Positions 37,115 to 44,087 are shown, counted from the first letter of the stretch. The stretch: DNA of 46,324 bases from an uncultured Lachnospiraceae bacterium (GCA_946623875.1 CAMORO010000009.1:1-46324), one strand, 5' to 3'. Numbers and translations: made by a program. Notes: a model not told the origin generated them from the sequence alone.

Positions 37115-38560
37115 ATGTTATTCAGTACGGCTGCATTTGCGGTTTTCATGACTGTCGTCTTTCTGGTATATTGGCTCATGCCGCATAAATACAGATGGAT
37201 CGTTATCCTTGGCGCAAATGCCTGGTTTTATATATGTTATGATGTAAGATATCTGGCTGTGATCCTTGTGACCATGGTCGCGTCATACTTGTGCGGGATA
37301 CGTATCGAGGGTCAGGACGACATCAAAAAGAAAAAGACGATAATGATAACAGGGGTAATAGTCACATTATCCCTGTTACTTGTGTTTAAGTATCTTAATT
37401 TCGCTCTCTACACTGTTGCAAAGGTGCTTAATGTTCTCAGCATTCCGATGCAGGAGACTACTCTTAAGCTGATCATGCCGGCAGGTATCTCTTTCTATAC
37501 CTTTATGGCAGTCGGATACATAGCGGATGTTTATAAGGGGAAGGTGAAGGCAGAGAGGCATTTCGGCAAATATGCGATCTTCGTTTCCTTCTTTCCCAAT
37601 ATATCATCAGGTCCCATCGAGCGCGCCGGACATTTCATTCCTCAGATAGACAGGGAGAAAACCTTCGATTACGATTCGGTTGTCTATGGAGCGAGGCTTC
37701 TTCTGCTGGGACTTATCAAGAAGATCGTCATAGCGGATATGATGACCAAATATGTTGATGAGGTCTTCAACAAGGTTCCTGAGCATTACGGAATATGCTT
37801 TGCCTGGGCGACCCTTCTCTATACCTTCCAGATTTACTGTGATTTCTCCGGTTATTCGGATATGGCTGTAGGCGTTGCGAGGATGCTTGGGTTCGATCTT
37901 ATTTCCAATTTCAGACAGCCCTATCTTGCGGGAAGCATTAAGGAGTTCTGGGGCAGGTGGCATATCTCGCTGTCCACATGGTTCAGGGATTATGTATATA
38001 TTCCCCTTGGCGGTAACAGATGCTCAAAGGTAAGACGCGATATCAACCTGCTTATCACCTTCCTTTGCAGCGGATTGTGGCATGGCGCGAGCTGGACCTT
38101 TGTACTGTGGGGTGGTATCCACGGAGTGTGTCAGATCATTGAGAACAGAATTAAAGAGGCTGTTGGTCTTACAAGGGAAAAGGAGAAGGCGCTTAAAGAA
38201 CCGGTGAAGCTGCTGCTTACCCTGCTGACCTTCTGCATAGTAAGCTACGCGTGGATGTTTTTCAGGGCGAACTCGATATCTGAGGCCCTGTATGCTGCAA
38301 GGAGCATGTTTACCGACTTTTCATTAAGGGGTGCCATGACTCAGATGACCATGAGCGGTAAGTCGGTTCTTAAGACGACAGGCGCGATCCTCCTTCTCAT
38401 GATCTACGATCATTTCAATGAAAAGAAGGATCTTCTCAGGGAGATGAACCGGCTGAATCCCGTGTTCAGGTTCGCTGTATATGTATTATCCGCTATAGTT
38501 GTGATAGCGTTGAAGGTGAATAATTCGTATGCACAGGAATTCATCTATTTTAAGTTCTAG
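37115..38560 (+). CDS. MBOAT O-acyltransferase (AlgI/DltB-like)
   Basis: A 481-residue multi-pass membrane protein that moves an acyl group, usually acetyl, across the membrane for attachment to an external glycan. The MBOAT core shows SFFPNISSGPIERA, YCDFSGYSDMAVG, FWGRWHISLSTWFRDYVYIPLGG and the catalytic histidine His323 in LWHGASW. I start at ATG 37115, one base after the clpX-like stop, with GGCGGAGG upstream; earlier in-frame codons lie within clpX. Its usual partner, an SGNH protein, is at 38945, separated here by a candidate toxin-antitoxin locus. A hairpin terminator follows immediately. Confidence 0.93.
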   Translation: MLFSTAAFAVFMTVVFLVYWLMPHKYRWIVILGANAWFYICYDVRYLAVILVTMVASYLCGIRIEGQDDIKKKKTIMITGVIVTLSLLLVFKYLNFALYTVAKVLNVLSIPMQETTLKLIMPAGISFYTFMAVGYIADVYKGKVKAERHFGKYAIFVSFFPNISSGPIERAGHFIPQIDREKTFDYDSVVYGARLLLLGLIKKIVIADMMTKYVDEVFNKVPEHYGICFAWATLLYTFQIYCDFSGYSDMAVGVARMLGFDLISNFRQPYLAGSIKEFWGRWHISLSTWFRDYVYIPLGGNRCSKVRRDINLLITFLCSGLWHGASWTFVLWGGIHGVCQIIENRIKEAVGLTREKEKALKEPVKLLLTLLTFCIVSYAWMFFRANSISEALYAARSMFTDFSLRGAMTQMTMSGKSVLKTTGAILLLMIYDHFNEKKDLLREMNRLNPVFRFAVYVLSAIVVIALKVNNSYAQEFIYFKF

Positions 38561-38572
38561 GGTGCGTATAAT

Positions 38573-38606
38573 AATCACAAATTTCAGAATAAGATTGTGA
38601 TTTTTT
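38573..38606 (+). terminator. Rho-independent terminator after the MBOAT gene
   Basis: AATCACAA (38573-38580) pairs with TTGTGATT (38595-38602) around a 14-base loop, followed directly by further T residues. It closes the long polysaccharide run and isolates the small gene downstream. Confidence 0.65.
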
Positions 38607-38616
38607 AAAGTATATG

Positions 38617-38646
38617 ATGTCAATATGCTTTAAAATATGATATTGT
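38617..38646 (+). promoter_or_regulatory. Predicted promoter of the small hydrophobic peptide
   Basis: ATGTCA (38617-38622), an 18-base spacer and TATTGT (38641-38646). The -10 region and leader resemble, in inverted orientation, the promoter/leader of the convergent antisense RNA (22 of 32 positions identical between 38632-38663 and the complement of 38847-38878). The boxes are weaker than those of the antisense promoter. Confidence 0.45.
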
Positions 38647-38699
38647 TTAATCGGATGGTAGCGGTTTCCCTTTGAAATATAGGGAAAGGGGCAAAGCTT

Positions 38700-38780
38700 A
38701 TGACCATACTTGAAGTATTAACATTGTTATTGCTGATTGTGGAAGTTATAAAGCTTGTCTACAAGATAAGTAAAAGATAA
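38700..38780 (+). CDS. Small hydrophobic peptide, candidate type I toxin (26 aa)
   Basis: A 26-residue peptide beginning MTILEVLTLLLLIVEVIKL and ending in a basic tail YKISKR: one predicted membrane helix with positively charged C-terminus, the form of type I toxins such as Fst, TxpA or the small holin-like toxins. The ribosome site AAAGGGG (38685-38691) is partly inside a leader hairpin: TTTCCCT (38665-38671) pairs with AGGGAAA (38681-38687). A strong terminator follows six bases after the stop codon, and a convergent antisense RNA is predicted across it. It is too short for usual gene callers. Toxicity is inference; a simple small membrane peptide remains possible. Confidence 0.7.
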   Translation: MTILEVLTLLLLIVEVIKLVYKISKR

Positions 38781-38785
38781 GCACT

Positions 38786-38824
38786 AAAAAACCGCTCCGA
38801 CCCTGGAAAGTTTGAGCGGTTTTT
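38786..38824. terminator. Bidirectional terminator shared by toxin mRNA and antisense RNA
   Basis: AAAAAACCGCTC (38786-38797) and GAGCGGTTTTT (38814-38824) form an 11-bp stem with a 16-base loop. T-runs exist on both strands, so it can stop transcription from either side. The loops of the two RNAs are complementary, so they could start pairing there. Confidence 0.9.
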
Positions 38825-38857
38825 CTGTTCAATCATCAAGGGGTATCGCTACCACCT
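38786..38857 (-). ncRNA. Predicted antisense antitoxin RNA (~72 nt)
   Basis: Predicted from a good - strand promoter (38864-38891) and the shared terminator. The RNA would begin near 38857 and end at the A-run 38786-38791 (T-run on the - strand). It overlaps the toxin mRNA only in the terminator hairpin (about 39 bases). Its 5' part also carries CCCCUU (complement of 38838-38843), able to pair with AAGGGG of the toxin ribosome site (38686-38691). No open frame with a ribosome site is seen in it. This arrangement is close to the par/Fst RNA I-RNA II locus. Confidence 0.6.
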
Positions 38858-38863
38858 ATATGG

Positions 38864-38891
38864 ATTATATCATATTGTCCATATAATTCAA
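38864..38891 (-). promoter_or_regulatory. Sigma-A-type promoter of the antisense RNA
   Basis: On the - strand: TTGAAT (complement of 38886-38891), a 16-base spacer and a perfect TATAAT (complement of 38864-38869). It points toward the shared terminator and away from the SGNH gene at 38945. Confidence 0.65.
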
Positions 38892-38944
38892 GAGAGCATG
38901 TTTGGTTTAAATATCCGGAAAAAATAATACTTCAAGGATAAACA

Positions 38945-39979
38945 ATGAAGAAATTTGTAATTAAGTTCACGATATTTGCTGTGATAGTGCTGTCGTTCTT
39001 TATAGTGATAGGCGTGGTGATCGATCCGTATAACATCTTTCACTACGAATATCCGAGGAACAACGGCATTGAAGCAAATAAGAATTTCATAAAGACAAGG
39101 TATATCCTTCATCATAAGGATGAGTTCGATTCACTGCTGTTCGGATCATCAAGGGCCGGCTTTACGGATGTTGAGGCACTGCCGGACGGAAAGTATTACA
39201 ATATGTGTTCATCGGAGGCACTGCCGGCAGAGCATGTTCATCTTCTCAAGACTCTCATCAGGCATGGCTTTGTGCCGAAGAATGTGACTGTAATGGTTGA
39301 CGATATCTCATGCTTTGTGGATCCCGACAGCCTTCATAAGACCATGCTGTTCCGTATCCCGTATCCCGATGATACGATAAGCTCGTGGTTTGATTTTTAC
39401 GTGAAATACTGTGATGTACTGACAATATGGCAGGCATACCGTGAGATTAAGGATTACGAGCCCACGGATCCCGATTATACCGCAAGGTACAGGCGAAGCG
39501 GTTCGGAGAGGCTTGACAATGACAGACCGTTTCAGGATGATACCCATGTGGGCTACTGGGCCGATTACTATGAGCTGCGTGTTGATGCGGTAATGGCAGA
39601 CATTAAAGAGCTTAAATCCATATGTGAGGAGAATGATATCAACTTAAGGATCATGACCAATCCGCTGTATCATCTCACTTATCAGAGGGATATTGAGAAC
39701 GGTTATCTTGATTTCCTGTACGCACTTGCGGGGGAAGTGGACTACTGGAATTTCAGTTCATTCTCGGACATAACCCTTGAGGATGCGAACTACTACGAAA
39801 CCAGTCATTTCAGGCCTTCCGTATCCTATAAGATGATGGATGTCGTATACAACGGAGAGAAGATGGACGGACTGTGGAAGCAGGGTTTCGGTGTAAAGGT
39901 CACAAAAGAAAACAGGGATGAATTCATATATTTCCTCAGGTATCAGGCTGAGGAAAGAGGGGTGGTGATCCCCGAGTGA
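38945..39979 (+). CDS. SGNH-type partner of the MBOAT acyltransferase (DltD/AlgJ-like)
   Basis: A 344-residue protein with one N-terminal membrane helix (about 5-27) and an external domain. Block I is FGSSRAGF with Ser68 as the likely nucleophile; the C-terminal catalytic pair is Glu285-x-x-His288 in YETSHFRPS, where many relatives have DxxH. In DltB/DltD, AlgI/AlgJ and PatA/PatB systems such proteins finish acyl transfer onto the external polymer. The MBOAT gene lies upstream at 37115-38560, beyond the toxin-antitoxin candidate. The following protease gene overlaps its stop codon. Confidence 0.8.
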   Translation: MKKFVIKFTIFAVIVLSFFIVIGVVIDPYNIFHYEYPRNNGIEANKNFIKTRYILHHKDEFDSLLFGSSRAGFTDVEALPDGKYYNMCSSEALPAEHVHLLKTLIRHGFVPKNVTVMVDDISCFVDPDSLHKTMLFRIPYPDDTISSWFDFYVKYCDVLTIWQAYREIKDYEPTDPDYTARYRRSGSERLDNDRPFQDDTHVGYWADYYELRVDAVMADIKELKSICEENDINLRIMTNPLYHLTYQRDIENGYLDFLYALAGEVDYWNFSSFSDITLEDANYYETSHFRPSVSYKMMDVVYNGEKMDGLWKQGFGVKVTKENRDEFIYFLRYQAEERGVVIPE

Positions 39980-40548
39980 GTCTTAATAAATATCCCCCGG
40001 CTCATTACCTTACTCATTTGAGCCTGTGCGGGATACTGGGGATAGTTACGGAGCTGTTTGCCGCGTGTTTACTGTATTTTGTGCTGATACCGTTTCAGGA
40101 TGTGGCCGTTCAGTATCAGGGACAGATCGCTGACAAGCTGAATGACGGTATCGAGAGCTTTATGGCTGTAGTTGTTGTGTCACCTCTTATAGAGGAGACA
40201 ATATACAGATTTCTTATATTGGGAATCGGTGAGAGATTTATGGATTTTGCTCCTGCAAATGTGATCCAGGCCCTGCTTTTCGGGATCCTTCACTTAAATC
40301 CCGTTCAGAGCATATATGCATTTCTTTTGGGGCTGCTTATCGGAGTTCTTAAGAAGTATTCGGGAACTGTAGCAGCCTGCATCGTATTTCATCTGACATT
40401 TAACCTTACGGGCTATCTTTCGGACAGATATCTTCCCGGAGAAATGAGCGTTTATACAAGGTGTATCGTAATGCTCATTTCGCTTGCGGCAGGTGTTTAT
40501 GTATTTATGATGATAAGACGGAAGCGATGTGAGCAGCGTACAGTCTGA
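39976..40548 (+). CDS. CPBP-family intramembrane protease
   Basis: A 190-residue membrane protein of the CPBP (Abi/CAAX-processing) family with about five to six helices. The metal/glutamate motif EETIYR gives Glu73, Glu74 and Arg78; FGILHL and HLTFNL are the second and third family motifs. The start is GTG 39976, overlapping the TGA of the SGNH gene, with AGAGGGGTGG upstream. Members cleave prenylated or membrane proteins; in bacteria they often act in bacteriocin self-immunity or membrane protein quality control. Its target is unknown. The 3' end overlaps the convergent ATP-grasp gene by 44 bp. Confidence 0.85.
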   Translation: MSLNKYPPAHYLTHLSLCGILGIVTELFAACLLYFVLIPFQDVAVQYQGQIADKLNDGIESFMAVVVVSPLIEETIYRFLILGIGERFMDFAPANVIQALLFGILHLNPVQSIYAFLLGLLIGVLKKYSGTVAACIVFHLTFNLTGYLSDRYLPGEMSVYTRCIVMLISLAAGVYVFMMIRRKRCEQRTV

Positions 40549-41464
40549 CAATGTCAATATCGGTGTTGGCATAAAGCATACGTGCACCGCATACATCCTC
40601 GAATTCATTGAAAACGGGGATACTGTCCCTGTCATAGATAAAGTCGATCCCCATATAATCAGAAGGTAACGCATCGGCAAGCTCTCCGGTAAGGAAGCGT
40701 TCCTCACGTGTCAGGGTATGGACAGTTGCCTTACCGCCAAGGGAAAAGTTGGCACGGAAATTATCCGGATCGGAGGAAGTCCTGAGCATTCCGGTTACTA
40801 CCGTGTTGTTTATAAGGTAAACTCTCAGATCGCATCCCTTTACGGACGCCACTCTTTGCATAAGCAGTTTTTTATAGGGAAGCAGACTGTAGGTGCTCTG
40901 TATTTCCTGCAGGGCTTCATGAAGCTCTGTCTCATTGTTTATCAGGAAAACATGTTTACCCCCGTGACCCTCCGCCGGTTTAAGAACAAAAGGATATCCG
41001 AAGTCATCGGCTTTATCCTTAACATTCCTGTAGCCCTCGGTATCGGTTACGGACTGAACCGGTTCGGGAGATTTAAACATGGACAACAGATCATCTTTTC
41101 CGATGGTGATGAAGGGCATAAAAGGCAATCCGAGGGCGCGGGCAACATCATATGACAGCTCCTTGTCATTTGCTGTCTCAGTCACCCTGGCCGGGTTAAA
41201 TACTCTGATCCCCTGTTTCTCAAGTTCGTAGGCTATTCCCGAATGCCTGGAGCGGTTGATAATGAAATCGGGAGTCTCTTTTCCCTTCAGCATGTTTACG
41301 GCTACATTGTCAAGTGTCATATTGTAAGCATCGGAAATGTAATCGGTAAATACAAGCTTAAGAGTAAGCCCGTGGACAGAGCATTCCGTCTGCAGCTTTT
41401 CAATAAACCATCTGTTCCATTTCGCATCTGCCGATTCATACAGAAGCCAGCCGGATTTATTCAT
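40505..41464 (-). CDS. ATP-grasp ligase, RimK-like (second of pair)
   Basis: A 319-residue ATP-grasp enzyme. The nucleotide-binding lysine motif is FPFVLKPAEGHGGKHVFL-like (YPFVLKPAEGHGGK), followed by the RimK-type DNFRANFSLGG and the metal-binding end FNEFEDVCGARMLY. RimK-like enzymes join an amino acid or amine to a carboxylate, using ATP. In the metal site the usual ExN is replaced by a Glu-rich ExE/D form, as in some subfamilies. The ribosome site AAAGGA is about 8 bases before ATG. It lies 52 bases after another ATP-grasp gene, so the two are presumably cotranscribed. No precursor peptide gene is visible nearby. Substrate unknown. Confidence 0.75.
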   Translation of the reverse strand: MNKSGWLLYESADAKWNRWFIEKLQTECSVHGLTLKLVFTDYISDAYNMTLDNVAVNMLKGKETPDFIINRSRHSGIAYELEKQGIRVFNPARVTETANDKELSYDVARALGLPFMPFITIGKDDLLSMFKSPEPVQSVTDTEGYRNVKDKADDFGYPFVLKPAEGHGGKHVFLINNETELHEALQEIQSTYSLLPYKKLLMQRVASVKGCDLRVYLINNTVVTGMLRTSSDPDNFRANFSLGGKATVHTLTREERFLTGELADALPSDYMGIDFIYDRDSIPVFNEFEDVCGARMLYANTDIDIVRLYAAHIASVLSS

Positions 41465-41516
41465 GATATTGTCCTTTCAGGGTTTGATGTAACTGTTCTT
41501 AATAATTCCATTTGAT

Positions 41517-42404
41517 CTATACGGTTTTAAGGATGTGTCCGATGATGGCATCGGCAACATTAACACCGGTACAATTGTAGATACCTTTAAAGTGAGCATT
41601 GGAATTAACCTCACACAGTACGGGATCTCCATTGCAGTCATGCAGGATATCCACTCCGGCATAATCAAGTGAAAGAGCTTTACAGGCAGTTAATGCCATG
41701 TTCACTTCCTCGTCCGTAGGTGTATAAGGTTCAGTGTGTCCTCCCAAAGCCACATTGGCCCGGAAATCATTATCGTTGAAGCGAAGCATCGATGCGATAC
41801 ATTTCCCTCCTACAATGATCAGCCTTATGTCCCTGCCGGACCCCTCACCTATATATTCCTGGATCACGCACGGCCTTCCGTTTATCTGCCTGAGTATGTT
41901 TTCGCACTGTTCCCTGTTTTTTATCAGATGGACCTGTTCGCCGAATGAACCGAAGCATTCCTTAAGAACATAAGGATAAGGCAGCTGCTCTTCTATGGCA
42001 TTCAGAAAAGCTGTATCTCTGTACCCTACCGTTTCATAAGTAAACGGAACAGTGAAGGTTACGGGCATCCTGACAAGCCCTGCAAGCCTTGAATATGTCA
42101 GGGATTTATCGTCACAAGCCCTGATCGCTTCGGCGCGGTTGAACAGACGGAGCCCCAGGGCTTCGAGTGCTCCTGCCAGCCGGATATCCTTGTCCCAGAA
42201 GATGATGTAATCCGGATATTCACTGCCGCCTTGTAAGAGAGCCTGTGAAATGATTTCATTCCGGTCTGTCCTTATCAGAAGATCGGCATTCGTGAGCAGC
42301 TTAAGCTCGCTTCCTGCCTTATGCGCAGCCTCTATAAGCCAATCGTACAACTCACTGAATTTGTCCCTGTTAAGGAATCTGTTTGTGATAAGCCATCCCG
42401 TCAT
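41517..42404 (-). CDS. ATP-grasp ligase, RimK-like (first of pair)
   Basis: A 295-residue RimK-like ATP-grasp enzyme. YPYVLKECFGSFGEQVHLI is the ATP-binding lysine region, VIQEYIGEGSGRDIRLIIVGG the hinge, DFRANVALGGHTEP the RimK-specific motif, and LCEVNSNAHFKGI the metal-binding ExN. It therefore keeps a more standard active site than its neighbour. The ribosome site ACGGAG lies 9 bases upstream of ATG. A TATAAT box (complement of 42424-42429) is placed suitably for a promoter, with no convincing -35. The pair probably performs two successive or alternative ligations, for example on a peptide, a cofactor or a wall component (inference). Confidence 0.78.
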   Translation of the reverse strand: MTGWLITNRFLNRDKFSELYDWLIEAAHKAGSELKLLTNADLLIRTDRNEIISQALLQGGSEYPDYIIFWDKDIRLAGALEALGLRLFNRAEAIRACDDKSLTYSRLAGLVRMPVTFTVPFTYETVGYRDTAFLNAIEEQLPYPYVLKECFGSFGEQVHLIKNREQCENILRQINGRPCVIQEYIGEGSGRDIRLIIVGGKCIASMLRFNDNDFRANVALGGHTEPYTPTDEEVNMALTACKALSLDYAGVDILHDCNGDPVLCEVNSNAHFKGIYNCTGVNVADAIIGHILKTV

Positions 42405-42566
42405 TGTATGTGCTCCGTGATCTATTATAGTAAACTACGATTTAATAAAAGGCAGCGATCTACGTTATTGGGTATAAATAATTGCGTTTACTATATAAAA
42501 CAGTATAAATGATTTGAGAGAAAATATAAATCCCAAAATGGAAAATGGAAATCATTTTCGCCAGCG

Positions 42567-42595
42567 TTGACCATAAAAGTTATAAATGATATGAT
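42567..42595 (+). promoter_or_regulatory. Sigma-A-type promoter abutting the inverted-repeat element
   Basis: TTGACC (42567-42572), a 17-base spacer and TATGAT (42590-42595). The -10 box ends exactly one base before the left terminal repeat of the element at 42596, so transcription would start inside that element. Confidence 0.7.
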
Positions 42596-42737
42596 GTAAC
42601 TATTCAGAACAGCACAAATATTTTAAAATATGACTCTCATGCTTGCATGAAAGAGGCATATTTTATAAATATTTGTATTGGATGGATCCAAAACAGCGAA
42701 AAATACGAAGTATTTTGAGCCTGTTCTGAATAGTTAC
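42596..42737. repeat. 142-bp nested inverted-repeat element (MITE-like or structured leader)
   Basis: The ends are a perfect 17-bp inverted repeat, GTAACTATTCAGAACAG (42596-42612) and its complement (42721-42737). Inside is a long, near-perfect hairpin whose arms run CAAATATTTT...CATGC and GCATG...AAATATTTG (about 42613-42676). Two smaller palindromes follow: TTGGATGGATCCAA and AAATACGAAGTATTT. The flanks share GAT on both sides, a possible 3-bp target duplication. The right half recurs in diverged form at 375-434. It encodes no protein. Copied RNA would fold into a multi-branched structure closed by the 17-bp stem, ahead of the DUF4190 gene. Confidence 0.7.
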
Positions 42738-42778
42738 GATTTGCGATTTATGAGTATAAAATAGGAGGGGCATTTATT

Positions 42779-43426
42779 ATGAAATGCAGTCTGTGCGGAA
42801 GCGAGAATAACGGAGGCAAGTTCTGTACATCATGCGGGGCGAAGCTTCCGGAAGCAGTAGATATACCACAGGAAATTAAGGATGAAGCATTGCAGCAGAC
42901 CGGGGACGCCGGAACCGGAATAACAGATGATGCGGTGCAGTCTGTTGAAGGATCTTCTCCCGAAATACAGGATGTAAACGAAACGGTAAGTGAAGAAGAT
43001 GTTCTGGAAGCTGCAGGTGACTTTTCAGATGCAGTGGATGAAGCATTTACCGAGATGAAGGGTTCCTCTGTACAGGATGAGGAGGATCCCGCATCCAACT
43101 ACTATGATGGCGGTTTTTCATCGGATGCCGGAGATACATCGGGTACTTACTCGGGAAGCATTCCGACGTATGACAGTAATTACGCAGTAGGAGGAGGAAG
43201 TATCGGATTTGCTATCGCGGCACTGACCTGCGGCTGTCTGTCTATCCTGTGCTGCTGCGCGGGATGTCTGTCATCACCTCTGTCGATAGCCGCGATCGTT
43301 TGCGGAACCATTACCATCAAGAAGGATTACGATGGAAGAGGAATGGCTCTTGCAGGTATTATTACCGGTGGTATCGGTCTCATGCTTCAGGTAATAACGA
43401 CGATCTATGCCATTAGTGAAATGTGA
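42779..43426 (+). CDS. Zinc-ribbon DUF4190-type membrane protein
   Basis: A 215-residue protein. An N-terminal zinc ribbon CSLCGSENNGGKFCTSCG has four cysteines in two CxxC pairs (Cys3, 6, 16, 19). An acidic disordered linker (about 25-135) leads to two or three hydrophobic helices (about 140-215) containing GFAIAALTCGCLSILCCC and DGRGMALAGIITGGIG, the DUF4190 signature. Unusually Cys-rich helix. Ribosome site AGGAGG 11 bases upstream. Transcript leader contains the inverted-repeat element. A DUF2752 gene starts 8 bases after its stop. The function of this family is not known. Confidence 0.75.
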   Translation: MKCSLCGSENNGGKFCTSCGAKLPEAVDIPQEIKDEALQQTGDAGTGITDDAVQSVEGSSPEIQDVNETVSEEDVLEAAGDFSDAVDEAFTEMKGSSVQDEEDPASNYYDGGFSSDAGDTSGTYSGSIPTYDSNYAVGGGSIGFAIAALTCGCLSILCCCAGCLSSPLSIAAIVCGTITIKKDYDGRGMALAGIITGGIGLMLQVITTIYAISEM

Positions 43427-43434
43427 GGCTGATA

Positions 43435-43851
43435 ATGCGGGGAAATATCAACAGGATATTTTATGATATAGGGAAACTTATGTTGGCTGTAGCGGTGGCT
43501 GCAGCCATCTTTATATGGATATTCGGAGATTCATGGCTTGTGAAGGTGCCTGACTGCATGTTTGAAACGGTTACCGGCCTATATTGCCCCGGATGCGGGG
43601 GTACAAGAGCGGTGATAGCTCTCCTTCAGGGACATCCGGTGCGCAGCTTCTTACTCCATCCAGCCGTTATATATGGAGCTGTCGTGTATACCGTGTTCAT
43701 GATAAGGATGTTTCTGCTCAAGCATTATTCAATAGGAACGGAGAAGGATGGCAGGATATTGATATTCATATACATAGGAATAGGTATTGTCATTGTACAG
43801 TGGATCGTAAAGCTGATCCTGTTGATCCGGTACGGAGTGCATGTACTGTAA
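43435..43851 (+). CDS. DUF2752 membrane protein
   Basis: A 138-residue protein with three hydrophobic helices. GLYCPGCGGTRAVIALLQG is the DUF2752 hallmark, a CxGCG-like cysteine motif just after helix 1; two further helices follow. I start at ATG 43435, with GAGG six bases upstream; a GTG at 43423 is possible. It forms a two-gene unit with the DUF4190 gene and is followed by a terminator. The function of the family is unknown. Confidence 0.8.
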   Translation: MRGNINRIFYDIGKLMLAVAVAAAIFIWIFGDSWLVKVPDCMFETVTGLYCPGCGGTRAVIALLQGHPVRSFLLHPAVIYGAVVYTVFMIRMFLLKHYSIGTEKDGRILIFIYIGIGIVIVQWIVKLILLIRYGVHVL

Positions 43852-44087
43852 AAATAAGCACCTGACACAAGTGTGTCCGGCGCTTTTTTTGATTTATTGA
43901 ATTCCTTTATCAAGGAGCTGCATAGCAGCTTCTGTTCATCTGTAAGTGATACCCATGCATCAAAGAACTCCTTCTGTTCACTGTTCAATTGAACACTAAA
44001 TGTGTTTTCGGTAAAGAACTGGGCAAGGCTGTAATCACTCCACTTCCTAGCTTTCATTAATTCATCGATCCTTTCGATAACATTCAT
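43725..44087 (-). pseudogene. XRE-type regulator with its HTH core deleted
   Basis: The frame starts at a plausible ATG with GGAG upstream and reads MNVIERIDELMKARKWSDY, the usual opening of small XRE/Cro regulators in Clostridia. It then jumps within one or two residues (SLAQFFTEN) to the usual C-terminal part, FSVQLNSEQKEFFDAW and LTDEQKLL. The roughly 40 residues that normally form the helix-turn-helix are absent, without a frameshift. After NKSKK the frame runs through a terminator and into the antisense of the DUF2752 gene, so the true stop has also been lost. It cannot bind DNA in the normal way. It is either a pseudogene or a DNA-binding-defective remnant. Confidence 0.6.
43856..43890 (+). 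terminator. Rho-independent terminator after the DUF2752 gene
   Basis: AAGCACCTGACACA (43856-43869) pairs with TGTGTCCGGCGCTT (43872-43885) with two mismatches, followed by a run of T to 43890. An A-rich stretch on the other side gives it some bidirectional potential. Confidence 0.85.

Larger units (their letters stand above)
42405..42778. other. 374-bp intergenic region with promoter and repeat element
   Basis: Divergent spacer. The left part carries the -10 box of the ATP-grasp pair (42424-42429, - strand). GAAAATG (42541-42547) and CATTTTC (42553-42559) form a small hairpin. Then come a + strand promoter, the 142-bp inverted-repeat element and the AGGAGG ribosome site of the zinc-ribbon gene. 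I see no coding frame in it. Confidence 0.6.
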
